The notes beneath the pieces are model-generated. The model worked only from the letters and a program-made list of their open reading frames with translations. It was not told the DNA's origin and searched no databases. The translations under genes and the position numbers were made by a program. Shown one piece after another: positions 1 through 11,753 of a DNA stretch of 64,000 bases. Within the stretch, counting starts at the first letter, position 1. Each line of letters begins with the position of its first letter. This DNA is from Uranotaenia lowii (taxonomy: Eukaryota > Arthropoda > Insecta > Diptera > Culicidae), in contig NC_073692.1 in NCBI RefSeq assembly GCF_029784155.1, forward strand, positions 365,471,160-365,535,159, in the 5' to 3' direction.

Positions 1-1293
1 GCCAGCTGGGAAGCTATTGCCAAAGCGCTTCACAGGATGCTTGTTCCCAATACTATCTGCAGGATAATAGGAAGCTTCTTCGAAAATCAAATCCTGACGT
101 ACGAAACCGAAACTGGGATACGATCTACTGCCTTAACAGCGGGTGTTCCACAGGGTTCCATACTCGGACCTGTGCTTTGGAATGCCATGTATAATGAGGT
201 GTTAACGCTGAAACTACCAGCAGGCGTGCAGATAGTCGGATTTGCTGACGATATCGTGCTCATGATTACCGGCGAAACAATCGAGGAGGTAGAAGACCTT
301 GCAACGGTGTCCGTAGAAAGGGTTGGCATCTGGATGGAGGGAGTTAAGCTTCAGATAGCTCACCATAAAACTGAAGTTCTGCTCGTGACCAATAAAAGAG
401 TTGTGCCGCACATGGAGATTACTGTTGGAGGGCACACGACATCTTCGAAACAGCAGCTGAAATACCTTGGAGTAATGGTCGACCATCGCTTAAGTTTTGG
501 TGCGCATGTCAAATACTGTGCATCGAAAGTCATAGATTCATTGGCCTGGATTATGCCGAACTGCCATGGTCCAAAGAGTAGCAAGAGACGTCTCCTTGCG
601 AGCGTAGCACTGTCAAAACTACGATACCGAGGAGCGGCCTGGAGCTCCGCGATAGAGGTAGAGCGCAACAGATCCAAATTACGGAGCACACATCGGTTGA
701 TAGCCATGCGAGTTTCCTGTGCGTACAGGACCATATCAGCAGATGCAGCTTTTGTCATCGCGGGCATGGTTCCCATCGACATAACTCTGGCGGAGGATAT
801 GGAATGTTACAAAGCAAGAGCTGTTAGAGGAGTGCGTAATATTCAACAAGCAGCGTCAATGCTCAAGTGGCAGGAGCAATGGGACGCATCGAACAACGCA
901 AGATGGACGCATAGGCTAATCCCGAGACTTTCAGACTGGGTAAATCGGAAGTATGGAGAGGTCAACTTCTACCTGACGCAGTTCCTTTCAGGTCATGGGT
1001 GTTTTAAGCAATACCTTCATCGGTTTAAGCTTATCCGCTCGCCTTATTGACCGGAATGCGTAGAGACGGAGGAATCAGCAGAACATGCTATCTTTGTCTG
1101 CCCCAGGTTCAATTCAAGGCGTCAACAACTTCAAAATTTGAACGCCGAAAACATAGTGAGTGAAATGTGTCGCGACGAACAGTCATGGCGTGCTATAGTC
1201 GACGAAATCTCGCAAATCATGCGCGATCTGATAAGGATCAGGAAAGATGATGAACGGAGAGAGCGAGATAGTCAACCAAATTTGACAAGTTAA
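1..1293 (+). pseudogene. R1-clade ORF2 (reverse transcriptase and zinc knuckle), one nonsense codon
   Basis: ORF2 of R1-type elements encodes an endonuclease and reverse transcriptase that copies the element RNA at a nicked target. The frame is open from base 1 to a TGA at 1048-1050. It shows the RT palm motif GVPQGS (codons from 142) and the catalytic FADD box (241-252), both intact. After the TGA the same frame continues to a TAA at 1291-1293 and carries the end of the CCHC motif (C..C...EHAIFVC). The TGA sits where the first cysteine of that motif is expected, so a single TGT or TGC to TGA change is the simplest explanation. The copy therefore probably makes no complete product. It is otherwise well preserved, which suggests moderate age. 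Confidence 0.85.
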
Positions 1294-1527
1294 TGAAAGG
1301 TCTTGGGCCTCGTATGACACTTCAATTCAAAAGCAACGCGATCTTAGAGCGCGGTATAACCCTAATCTGGACTCATACGTGTGGTGGGACTTAAAAGGTC
1401 TCACGTACTCAGCTACGATCTTTCCTGCAGCAAAAGGAAGCGGAGATACCATTCGGGGTGGTCGTGTCGGGATTCTAGCTTGGTAGTTTCTCAATCGGCC
1501 ATGCCTTGGTGGTTAGAAATCCTGCGG

Positions 1528-1675
1528 TAGTGGTTGCTGTGACGGGCGCGAGTTACTTTGAAAGCGTTACCTAACCGGCACACGTTTCAAGGTCCCCGGG
1601 ATAGTGGATGCTGTGACGGGCGTGAGTTATTATGAAAGCGTTACCTAACCGGCACACGTTTCGGGGTCTTCCATA
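1528..1675. repeat. 74-bp tandem duplication in the R1 3'UTR
   Basis: Two adjacent copies (1528-1601 and 1602-1675) share blocks such as GAAAGCGTTACCTAACCGGC and GCTGTGACGGGCG. They differ at a few bases, mostly near the unit ends. The repeat lies in the untranslated region downstream of the ORF2 stop. Confidence 0.8.
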
Positions 1676-1949
1676 CCAGTCTGAAGTTGGCGATAGAGAA
1701 AAAGGAGAAGGAGGAAAAAGGAGAAAATGGATAAAGCAGAACGATTATCAAGGAGAAATTGAGGAAAAATTGAGAAAGAGGAAAAGGGTGAGATGTATAA
1801 GTGTATGAGCACAGCCTAACTCTACCCCAAGGTGGTTTTAGTGGGACGAACCCACACACGGCAGCAAACACCCGGCTGTTATGGTTTGAAGTCAAATTTC
1901 CATCTTGTAAAAAAAAAAAGAAAAGGCTCGGACTCATTTAGTTAAGTAA

Positions 1950-2500
1950 AGAAAAGTAAAGTTACACAATTCGCGCAAGTCTATTCTATGCCAATCGCAA
2001 TTTGCCTCAGTCTTCAACTCCTTTGCAGGGTAGAAATCATCCGAGCGATTCCTACATAGACTGCATGCCAAGTGTTGGTGTCGTCTTACATCTTCTGCAC
2101 CATATTTCTTCTTTCTTGTATGGTCCGCAAGCGGCAAATATGTTGGCAAGTTCCTCTTGAAATCTTGGACAATAGAAAACCACGTGTTCTGGTGTCTCGT
2201 GCATGTCACCGTATGTCAGACGGAGTGGCGAGGCCACATGACCGAATCTGTTGGGAAACTTAATAAAATCAGGTCAGGAATTGAGTCATGTAGAAATCCA
2301 CTTCACCAAGTTTTCTCTCCATCCACTCCTTGGTGTTTGGGATCAAACAATGGGTCCACATTCCTCTTCCTGAGCTGTTCTACAGCTGCTGACAGTTGGA
2401 CATGGAGATATCCCTGGCTCGTGTTCTCACGTTTTACGTGCCTCTATTCTCGTAGTAATAAGAGTCCTCCACCAACAAAACCAAGATGGGCATGACTCTC
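1950..2500 (-). pseudogene. Inverted R1-clade ORF2 C-terminal relic
   Basis: Read on the minus strand, this stretch encodes a block parallel to the plus-strand R1 copy at 900-1110. Both have W-T-H-x-L-I-P followed by GEV(D/N)FY(M/L)TQFL, and the relic ends with ETPEHVVFYCPRF, the H and last C of the C-terminal zinc knuckle. A frameshift separates the two blocks near 2270. The first two zinc-binding cysteines are replaced: the relic reads L-R-L-T-Y-G-D where a C-x2-C pair is expected, consistent with Cys to Arg and Cys to Tyr changes. No RT palm motifs remain. It is an old, non-functional 3' fragment, different enough from the copy at 1-1924 to be another subfamily. Confidence 0.75.
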
Positions 2501-2653
2501 GCTACAACGCATGCAGCCTCTGGCAAATCAGTTTAGTATCCACTGGTGACCCGCAAATTCATTCGCAATTGTACACTTATAAGCTTCTGCTGGATACACC
2601 GAATGTTGAGGCCAAATTTCCAAGCCACGTTTATCCTCGTAAGTTGCCGGTCT

Positions 2654-3340
2654 AATGTCTCATGTCTCAGGTCTCATGTCTTAGGTCCAAGGTCTCGGCA
2701 AGGTACAGGGCGAAACAAGTCTGCATGACCCGGCGATCGCATATGTACGGCTAAGAGAACTACCAAGAAACCCACAAGAGACCGTCGACAGATGTGCCAA
2801 ATCTGCGCGTGCACCAAGATACCAGGTACCAGTACTTGGGTGTGAGCGACGAGGGTCCGACACGCGTTCGGAGGGTCATGCCCTTGAACTGCGGATATGA
2901 CCGAAGGGAGAGCGATCGACAACCCGTTTTACATTTCGGGACCTCCTAGACCCGACTCTTTAAATGAGTAGTTGTCGTAAGTCTCCGATCTCAGGTCCCC
3001 GATCTCAGGTCTCCGATCTCAGGTCTTCGATCTCAGGTCTCAGGTCTCAGGCCTCAGGTCTCATGTCTCAGGTCTCAGGCCTCAGGCCTCAGGTCTCAGG
3101 TCTCAGGTCAAAGGTATCAGGTCTCAGGTCGCAGGTCTCAGGTCTCAGGTCTCAGATCTCAGGTCTCAGGTCTTAGGGCTCAGGTCTCAGGCCTCAAGGC
3201 TTAGGTCTCAGGTCTAAGGTCTAAGTTCTCAGGGCTCAGGTCTCAGCTTTAAGGGTTCATTTATCAGGTCTCAGGATTCATGTCTCAAGTTTCAGGTTAC
3301 AGGTCTCTTGTCTAATGTCGCAAGTCTCAGGTTTACGTTG
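2654..3340. repeat. TCTCAGG-type minisatellite, interrupted
   Basis: A 7-bp motif close to TCTCAGG is repeated with many point variants, mainly at 2964-3340 with an outlying short run at 2654-2705. The 258 bp in between (2706-2963) is a non-repetitive GC-richer block. Codons read through the array spell S-G-L-R-S-Q-V repeats, which is a by-product of a 7-bp period and not evidence for a gene. Confidence 0.85.
2706..2963. other. GC-rich block inside the minisatellite, possible R1-associated fragment
   Basis: This block interrupts the 7-bp array. Positions 2744-2763 match 24895-24914 at 19 of 20 bases. The second site starts the unexplained insert within the long R1 element. Beyond that match the two blocks diverge, so common origin is only suggested. 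Confidence 0.35.
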
Positions 3341-4449
3341 AATACCTAGATAACCCCAAAAAACGGTTAATTTGGATTTCTTGAGGCATAGCATTTCAAG
3401 ATTTCAACTTATAGAGCAGATCGATCTCGAAGCCTGATTTTGTATCTTATTAAAAAAAAAAATTGTGATTTTTAGCCTTGCCATCTTTCTCTTTTTTAAG
3501 GCAAATGAACCAAATTTGTATGTGCATAAAGGCACATCCGATTGTTTCCACAAGCAAACAACCCATCGGTTCATGGCTCTCATGGGTAAAATATACTATT
3601 CAAATCGTGCATCATGCAAATGAGATAAGAAAAATTGTGCTACCATCATCGGCTGCTAAAAATGCTCCAAAACCGATCCAGATCAACTCGAAATCGCGCA
3701 TCCAAAAAAAAAGGAACTCCTATAAGATCCTCTTTAAAATTCCCATAATACCGGGTGCAACACCCACACTCGAGAGTGCATCCACTTTTCAGCTGAAGGG
3801 GCGATTAAGTGAGAAGTTGCGAATCGTTTTCGGTAGTAAATGATTATCATTTTTCTTTGGTTGCATCACGAATTTTCGGCTGCAGCATCAGTAGCATCCG
3901 CGATATTTGGTGAATGAAATATGCAAGCGAATGCAGTTTTTTTTTTCGTCTGTTCTGGGTGCCAAATCGGAATGATCCGGGAAACTGACAAGACGGGGGC
4001 CAGCAAACGCCCCGATTGGAACGCGCCTTCATCCATTTAAGGTGATCGTTTAAAATGTTTTCCTGCTTCAGCTCAGGACGGTGTGGGGGAGAAGAAAAAT
4101 GAATTCCGGTCTTATGGGATATTCATCGGGTGAATTATCGACGGCTGCTGGAATTTTGCGATGGTTTGTTTTCGTTTTTGTCCGCAGCACAAGCTAGAAA
4201 AATTGCATTTCGGCATTCACTGAATATTTAATGAGGATCATTTAGCGTTTTTTGTTCACGCTTATCGAACATCAATTTAAATAAGCGGAGGCGGAGGATA
4301 TGGAAAAGATATCCGGATGGACACTCCTATAAAAATTTGATTTTTATTTTTGCTGTGAGGTAATCAAGAGCTAACAACAAAAATGATTCAAAAATATTTT
4401 CTGTATTTATTATTTTAAATTTACATTTCAACGAAAGACTTCTTTGAAC
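3341..4449. other. Gene-less stretch, no recognised feature
   Basis: AT-rich sequence of moderate complexity. The short open frames (for example 3478-3843 plus) lack domain-like composition or splice context. Nothing could be assigned. Confidence 0.5.
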
Positions 4450-5224
4450 ATTTTTGTCATTTTTGTCATTTTTGTAATTTTTGTAATTTTTGTCATTTTT
4501 GTCATTTTTGTCATTTTTGTCATTTTTGTCATTTTTGTCATTTTTGTCATTTTTGTCATTTTTGTCATTTTTGTCATTTTTGTCATTTTTGTCATTTTTG
4601 TCATTTTTGTCATTTTTGTCATTTTTGTCATTTTTGTCATTTTTGTCATTTTTGTCATTTTTGTCATTTTTGTCATTTTTGTCATTTTTGTCATTTTTGT
4701 CATTTTTGTCATTTTTGTCATTTTTGTCATTTTTGTCATTTTTGTCATTTTTGTCATTTTTGTCATTTTTGTCTTTTTTTTTCATTTTTGTCATTTTTGT
4801 CATTTTTGTCATTTTTGTCATTTTTGTCATTTTTGTCATTTTTGTCATTTTTGTCATTTTTGTCATTTTTGTCATTTTTGTCATTTTTGTCATTTTTGTC
4901 ATTTTTGTCATTTTTGTCATTTTTGTCATTTTTGTCATTTTTGTCATTTTTGTCATTTTTGTCATTTTTGTCATTTTTGTCATTTTTGTCATTTTTGTCA
5001 TTTTTGTCATTTTTGTCATTTTTGTCATTTTTGTCATTTTTGTCATTTTTGTCATTTTTGTCATTTTTGTCATTTTTGTCATTTTTGTCATTTTTGTCAT
5101 TTTTGTCATTTTTGTCATTTTTGTCATTTTTGTCATTTTTGTCATTTTTGTCATTTTTGTCATTTTTGTCATTTTTGTCATTTTTGTCATTTTTGTCATT
5201 TTTGTCATTTTTGTCATTTTTGTC
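4450..5224. repeat. 9-bp tandem array (ATTTTTGTC)n
   Basis: About 86 head-to-tail copies of ATTTTTGTC run for 775 bp. The first few copies carry a C to A variant (TTTTTGTAA). The rest are almost perfectly uniform. At 4774-4783 one unit is replaced by a 10-nt T-tract plus C, which shifts the array by one base. Because 9 is a multiple of 3, the frames on both strands are open and read simple tripeptide repeats (F-V-I, S-F-L, F-C-H; M-T-K and D-K-N on the minus strand). These are artefacts and not genes. Confidence 0.97.
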
Positions 5225-6999
5225 GTTTAGGGCATCAAATATAAAGATTTTTCGAGAAGAGTTCAAAGTTGATTGGTACTTTTAATATGTTTTTGACTTT
5301 TTGTTCAATCAAATTCAAACGAATAAAGCTAAATTGAAAGTCAATTATCACCATGATCAAAACAAACTTCGCTCTATAAAAGTTTTAAATTGTTTTCAAT
5401 AAACAGCTTACCCAAACGATTTTCTTTTTAGTGCTTCCGAGAAGTTTCCTGTTTGAAATTTTCCCGGAACATCCGTTTCCGGCAAACTGTTTGAGGCGCA
5501 ATGAAGTTCTCACGTGAAATGAAAACAGTTTAAGATTTAACAGCCAGAGTCATGTTGAGAAGTTTACCTGTAAAGAAACAAAAACAAAAAACAAACGAAG
5601 GAAGGTATTAATTTTCGGTTCTAAAAGAGTCAGATTGAAAAAGTTAGCTCCAAAGGGTGAGAATTAACACCATAAATTTTAATTGCTCCGGATCGAAGTT
5701 TTCCAACCTCACCGTTCACATTCGAAGAAGGTGTGCTCATGTGGCTGCCGGGAAAATTAAAGAAAAATAAATAAAAACAATTCGTGAAGCTGGGAAGTGA
5801 CTCGAAGGATGGAGTTTGTTCTCGTTTGAAACTTAAAGAAACACACCGAGCAGAACGTTTGATGACGTGCAATTAAAAGTTTTAGGAGAAGAATATTAAA
5901 AAAGCGCGCTACGGTTCCAATTTTCATGTGAGCACATTATTCGGTATGGGGAATCAGTAAATTTCGTGTAAAACCCGGAATGAAGCTTCTGAGATATCGT
6001 TCTTCGTCGTTTCAAACCAAAGAATAATGAGGAAGTAAGCATCAAATCACGCTCCCCGAGTTTTATTTCCCCAACAACATAAATGAGCGAGCAGCCATTC
6101 GGTTGGAATGAACAAAAATGAAAAGCTTAAAATCGTCCTACTGCAATCGTAACTCAGCCAAAGTCAAAAAGCTGTTCGGTCAATTAGAGAGAGAACGAAG
6201 AGTTTTCCACAGAATGGGATCCATCCGCGCCCGATGATGGGCTATAAAATGGGCCATATTCCGGGCAATCCTTTATGACAGCAGTGGTGTGGTGCAGTAA
6301 AACTTGGAGAATATGATTTGTATGACTTAATTGGGGGTAATAAGTTGGATTTTTTCATTTGGTTTTTTGGTTCATTGGCAACAAGGGTACTGAATCGTAG
6401 CTGCCTACCCAAAACGGAATTAATTATCTTTTAAACGATGTCAATCTCAGCTTTTTAAAGCTTAGAATGAATGTCAAAATCTGATGCTGCTGTTGAAGTG
6501 AAAAACTTATCCTTATATTTATGGTTTTTTTTCTGAATTTATGACGGTACTGGTGTGAGCATCGAACCCCAGGATGTTATATTTACATAATTTAACTCTT
6601 ATATCATTACAAGTAACTAAGAGTTACCACTCCTTTTTTAACAGATAGAAAAAACCCCTAATGTTTTAGAAGTCGATCATGAACTTTTGTTTTACAATAA
6701 GCTTTCTGATTTTTTTTAACACGTATCAGGGCTTGGCAGTTCCAATCAATATTTTGGATAAACCTGGCAAAAGCCGAGCATTTGATTTTAAATTTTTAAA
6801 TCCGAAAAACAGGCATTACCCCGATAAATTTGGGTTAAGTCAATGAGGAAATCAACTTATTATAAATTTAAATTATTCATAAGGCACATCAGCAACGTTT
6901 TTAAGGTTTCAATAAAGTTTTGATTTTTATTTTGATGAAAATAACCCGTGCAAAATCGTTTTGGGATATAAATATCATATCATTATATAGTATGATAAG
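5225..6999. other. Gene-less stretch, no recognised feature
   Basis: Mostly single-copy-looking AT-rich DNA with mildly higher GC between about 5400 and 6260. No coding exon, RNA gene or element terminus could be supported. Confidence 0.5.
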
Positions 7000-7260
7000 A
7001 GAATGTGGATAACTGACCTCATTTTCTTATTTTCATCATATCTTTTTGAAAAAAAAATAGCAACTCGGCGTCTTATTCATTTTCTGCAAGTGGATAATTT
7101 CAAATTTTTAGGTTCAAAAAGTTAAAATGATACCTGAACTTGAAGATAAACTTGAAGCATTTTGGTGAAACGAAAAAATTGTTATATTTCAAAAGTTAAA
7201 GGAAACATGATCCTTTATTCTAGGTGCACTAACCTTTGGCAAAATCAAGCAAAAGTTTAA
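7000..7260 (+). repeat. Relic of the GGGGAGAG-type TIR element family
   Basis: The stretch from 7007 parallels the left part of the element at 39894. Both contain TTATTTTCATCATATCTTTT, then a CAACTCGGCGTCTT-like block, a GATACCTGAAC or GATACTTGAAC block, GAAGCATTTT and, finally, GATC(T)TTTATTC. The GGGG terminus itself is eroded here. It is a diverged internal piece of a non-autonomous element. Confidence 0.6.
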
Positions 7261-9212
7261 AATAAAAATTCCATTAAAGTATCAGACAGGCTGACGTATA
7301 TAATGTGCAATTCGAGACCTTATACACCCAACCTTATTGTAGTGGTCATATCACCTCATGTCTTGAATACAACTTCGATTCTCAAACTTTCCGTGGTGCT
7401 AGCTGGGGTGCGAGCAGGGTTGCCAGATGATATTTAAAAAAAATCTGTATCGGCCTTATGAAAAATCTATTTTTATCTGTATTTGAACTAAATCTCTATT
7501 TTTGTATTCTGTTTTCGCTTTGTAAGCGAGCTAAAAAATGTGATTCAATGGATGTAAAGTATTCCTAATTGTCAAATTATTCCATTAATAGAACTTAACT
7601 TAGAGTGATACAATGTTACTTGTAAGTATGTTTGATTTGAGCAACTAGAGGCAAATTTACACCAGATGTAAAAATGCAACTTTGTTTGCCTCAACTAACC
7701 AATAATCTTCGATATTATTTATATGTGATTTTTTTAATATATCTGTGAATATCTATCAAATTTACGAGAAATAATGGTCATTGTTGGTTCAAGTCCACGG
7801 AAAATCATTTCCATTAGCTTCAAAGAATCGAGTTCGAGTTCTTGCAGTCTCAAACTTAGTTGCCAAAATTACAGAAAATTCTTTAATTTCACAGAATTTT
7901 GAGCAAATTTTCGTCAAAGAATCTGTGTCACAGTGTCATATTCACAGATTTTTTAAGTTTTATACGTGTTTCCAAATTTAAATTTATAATATAAATATAG
8001 ATTTTAGAATTCGAAGTTTAGATTACAAAAATTTGATAAGATTATTTAGGCTAATAGATGCTGCTCTAGTAAAATGTGATAAAAGCCAAACTTTTCATGA
8101 ATTTTCAAACTTAAGTAAGTAGTGTCACAGAAAACCATCACAGAGTTTTTGGGTAAAATCACAGAAAGTAAGATTTTTTTTTTCGCCAAAACACAGAATA
8201 TTTTACGGCAATCTTGGCCTCAAGTTAGAAAAGGTAATTTTTTATATTTAAATATCCTATCTTGAGACTGAAATCGCAAAAAAACTTTTTCAACAGTTAA
8301 TTTTTTTGTTCGAAAGTCTTGTGTTATGGAGGTTTTAATTTTAATGTGAAATTTAGATGAAAATTAAAAATTTCTGTCAAAATTTAATGATCCGACGGTT
8401 TTTCAGCACCTTTAAGAGAACCGTTGCATACCAACGATTAAATTAAAACCTTTTAAATTATTTGTTGAATATATGAATTCCTCACATACTCAAACTTAAT
8501 CCGTGATAAAGTGTCTGAAACTTTTTCAACTTTTCGATCAGGATTTGAAGAGAAATGCAATTTTAACCTTTTTATCTGAAATTCATTTTAAGAATTAAAA
8601 CCAGAAGCTCTCTTTATTGATATTGTATATAATATGAACTCATGATTTCGAAAATAAATGAACCTAATATTCACCATATATTTTCCAAATTCTGATTTTT
8701 ACTTGCTTTAAATGCACCGGTTTTATGAATGATGAATCAACATTTTCCAGTTCGCTTTTTTTCTATTCTAAAATAACATATGCAGAATTCAATCGAATTA
8801 CTTAAAATTAAACTTTAAAAATCTACACAACCTTAAAAGTTAATTTTAAAAGATTGTCATTTTTTAACAAAGCATTTTGTTGAGCATTCTTTCATTTAGA
8901 ACTTTTAAGCTATTTTTGTAATCGTCTAAGTTGGAAAGCGAAATGCGAGAGGTTCGGCCCTCGAAGATTTTCAGTTATTATTCTTATTAACAAAATAGTT
9001 TTAAATGTTATTTTTAATTCTAAATCTCATTACTTTGCAGTATATTTTCTCTACTTTATTTTTGAATTCTAAAAATTAAAAAATGTTTATTAAAGTACAA
9101 AACTAACATTTTAGTTTTGGATGAAAACAACTGAATGTTTATAACATTATTATTATTGAGTAATTTGAACCTGATTAAATTATAAAAAAATTGGTTTTAG
9201 TATTAAAATCAA
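7261..9212. other. Gene-less AT-rich stretch with a degenerate repeat
   Basis: Between about 7415 and 8215 the words 'tcacag', 'ctgtg' and 'ggttgcca' recur, starting at GGGTTGCCAGA and ending near CGGCAATCTTGGCC. This resembles a degraded element with weak inverted ends, but no target-site duplication was found. The remainder has no recognised feature. Confidence 0.4.
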
Positions 9213-10137
9213 ATAAGGTGCACCGGGGTAAGTGTGGACGGGTTTTCGTATAGTTCAACTTAAAAAAATCGTTAAAAATTCAGCAGTGTAGCAATTTTGA
9301 TAAATTGACGTTCAATGTGATGCAGAACATGTTGTTTACAAAAGCTGAAGAGATGAGCTCGATAGAAGCAAAGCGAAAAAAGTTATCACGTAAATCGTTA
9401 TGGACTGCTGGTGTCTTCACTTACCCCGCTTTATGGGGTAAGTGTGGACGGTAGATTTTCCCTCTGTTTCTCAGGAAATTTTCAAAAAAATTGTGTTTTC
9501 TTGGTTGAATACGTTACTTTTTTGCTCGAACCGTCCAAAATTTTAAAAAAAGTTCATGATACTATAATAATTGTGTTTAATTTATGTTACAACACACGAA
9601 ATCCGATTTTATCAAAAACCCAGAACAATCAAGTACTTCACCCAAATTTTCATGATCCGAATGCTAAATATAGCTAAATGATACAATTCATGAAGGATGA
9701 AGGACAGAAAATTGAAAAATTGTGTAAACATCAAGTCTTTTTAAAGCCGTCCACACTTACCCCAGGTAGGGGTTGGAGACAAAATTTTATTTTTTTTGTA
9801 AATAAACTCTTTTTTCTTAATTTTTAACCGCCGTTTCTTTTCCTAACTGGTTGTTTGGAATGTAAGGATTGTTTCAATGTAGAATTTTTCATCGAGAGCC
9901 AGCTAAATTAGGAGAAATTTGCAATTGAAAAAGATACACATCAACTCGACATCGTAGTTGAAAATAGAAAATTCCGAAAAAGTCGTTGTAAGCATCCGTT
10001 ATTGTCTGAATCGTATATTTTTCCCAGTTATTTGAAAGATTACAAGTAAATTGAACATTCTGCATCAAAAGTTTGAAAAAATAGTACACAGTATTGTTTT
10101 TATAGCCATCGTCCACACTTACCCCGGTGTACCTTAT
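9213..10137. mobile_element. Non-autonomous TIR element with GGGGTAAGTGTGGAC motifs
   Basis: The ends form inverted repeats: 9213-9240 and 10110-10137 match at 27 of 28 bases (core ACCGGGGTAAGTGTGGACG). The core word GGGGTAAGTGTGGAC recurs internally, direct at about 9436 and inverted at about 9751. A short palindrome (CTTACCCC...GGGGTAAG) lies at 9419-9441. Such subterminal repetition resembles transposase-binding arrays. No transposase coding is present in the 925 bp. A TA or AT target duplication is possible but not distinct in the AT-rich flanks. Confidence 0.8.
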
Positions 10138-10926
10138 ATCATAAATACGAAGCTTGAATGTCAAATTCAGACTACATTAGGGAAAATTGTTTTTGGTTCT
10201 TGGGTTTTATTTATTGATTTTGGAAGATTTTCGAATAATTAATTCAAATCATTCTGATTCTATTCGGAAATTTCGTAAATATGAAAAAAATACTAACTTA
10301 CATTAAAACATATAACAGATCTCAAACCTTTCGGTCATCCTTCATTCAACCAAGTATTCATTTCTCGTTCTAAGATATTTAAGTTTCAAAAATACAAAGC
10401 TATAATAATTAAATAATATCTATTTCAGACATCATTAATAAAAAGGTCTTTGAGTATTTGATATTGAAAATTTTAACTCATTCAACAACTTTGCTCAAGA
10501 CTGCAAAACGTTTTGACTCATGCCTTAAGAAATATCGAAGATTGAACTTTATTCATTCAAATTTCGTCGAAAGTTGATCATTGAAATAAGACGCTTATTT
10601 CTGATATCTTGTCAGGTTCTTCAGTATTTTCAAAAAGCGCACAAATTTATTAAACAAATTTTCAACCTTTTTTTAACATTAATATCGACAATAAAATCTA
10701 ATATTGCGTGATTTTTTTCCGAATGTTATTGATATAAATTTACAATCTGATTTTTAAATCCTTAGAATATTTAGGTTTATCCACGAAAAATCTCGTCTTA
10801 AACTTCATGCCTGATGTTACACTTAGAAAAATAGCTCAAAAACTATTAATTTTAACCTACAACAGTTTCAAAAATATTCTGCAATTTAAACAACGACACA
10901 TGAGTTATGAATATGAAATGTGATGT
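10138..10926. other. Gene-less stretch, no recognised feature
   Basis: AT-rich DNA without supported features. It leads directly into an RT relic, so part may be eroded retrotransposon. Confidence 0.45.
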
Positions 10927-11325
10927 TTCAAACCTTCGTTCGATTAGCGTTCTCTGCGTAACTTCGAAGGAATTTGAAGGCATATAAAAGGTCGAATTCA
11001 AACTTTTTTAACGTCTTACAACCTGCTCAATGAATTTAAATCAGGCTTCACGTTTGGCTGTTCTAATGATGATCGATTTTTCTAAGACATTTGCCCTGAT
11101 TTCTGATGTCAAACTTCTCACAAAGCTTTCAAATCAATTAATGTTTTATTCGAGCTGCTGTTTATTTATAAGAATCTTATCTTAAACACCGTAAACAGTT
11201 TGTTAGTAGTGGAAATAAACCATCGAGTCTTTTACCGTCAGGGGTTCCTCAAGGATCAATTTTAGGACTAATACTCTTTTTCATGATTATCAACGACCTT
11301 CCACCAATGTGCAGAAATTAAAAAA
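10927..11325 (+). pseudogene. Degenerate CR1/Jockey-type reverse transcriptase relic
   Basis: Plus-strand translation in shifting frames shows ordered RT blocks. A fragment SNLRSISVLCVTSKEFEGI resembles the usual YRPISIL...SK.FE block. Next comes VLMMIDFSKTF, the palm motif A with the following Asp lost, then KLLTKLSNQL, and finally GVPQGSILG followed by LILFFMIINDLPPM. At least two frameshifts and in-frame stops separate the blocks. No YADD box was found downstream. The order matches an RT domain, so this is an old relic of a retrotransposon related to, but distinct from, the one at 15772-17073. Confidence 0.7.
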
Positions 11326-11729
11326 AAAACATATGACTAATCATCATCATAAGACTAATTTATTTAAAAATCTAAAGTTTCCTATTTTCTAATTTGTACA
11401 GCCAGAAATCTGCTTCATTCAATTAAAATTTGGTTTTCTTCATCAGTTTGAATCGAAAACCTGACGACACAAACTTAGTTAAATCTGATATTAGAATTTT
11501 CAATTGATTCTCAATCTAACTTCTTCTTAAAACTCTCATAAAGTGACAATCTTAAATTACACCTCACCCTATAGAATAAAAAAAAGTGAAATAAAGAAGA
11601 GAGTTATGTGTATTGAATTAATGCAATTTGAGTAGTCGATTTGGGGCTATGACCCACCGATAAGAGGACAAATATGCATACTGTTGAGTTTAAGAAACAA
11701 TATATGCATCCTTTCTACAAACCTAGTAT

Positions 11730-11753
11730 AAATGATAGGTACATGAATAAAGT
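11730..11753. repeat. 24-bp target-site duplication, left copy
   Basis: Identical to 12222-12245 on the other side of the retroposon. It begins AAATGATAGG and ends GAATAAAGT. Confidence 0.95.

Larger units (their letters stand above)
1..1924 (+). mobile_element. R1-clade non-LTR retrotransposon, 3' portion, cut by the window edge
   Basis: The element enters from the left edge in the middle of its reverse transcriptase domain. It runs through the C-terminal zinc-knuckle region (to 1293), a roughly 620-bp 3'UTR holding a 74-bp tandem duplication, and an A-rich end near 1912-1924. Positions 1-720 align base for base with 26491-27210, so the same family occurs twice in the window, both on the plus strand. 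The R1-clade call rests on the RT motif style (GVPQGSILGP followed by LWN, PAGVQIVGFADDI) and the C-terminal CCHC layout. The second copy continues further upstream, so this one is truncated by the window and not necessarily by biology. Confidence 0.85.

Noticed and set aside
2964..3176. S-G-L-R-S-Q repeat protein
   Set aside because: Direct product of a 7-bp minisatellite.
4327..5285. Long repetitive peptides on both strands (M-T-K, D-K-N, F-V-I, S-F-L, F-C-H repeats)
   Set aside because: They follow from a 9-bp tandem repeat with no stop codons; no start context, composition or domain supports a gene.
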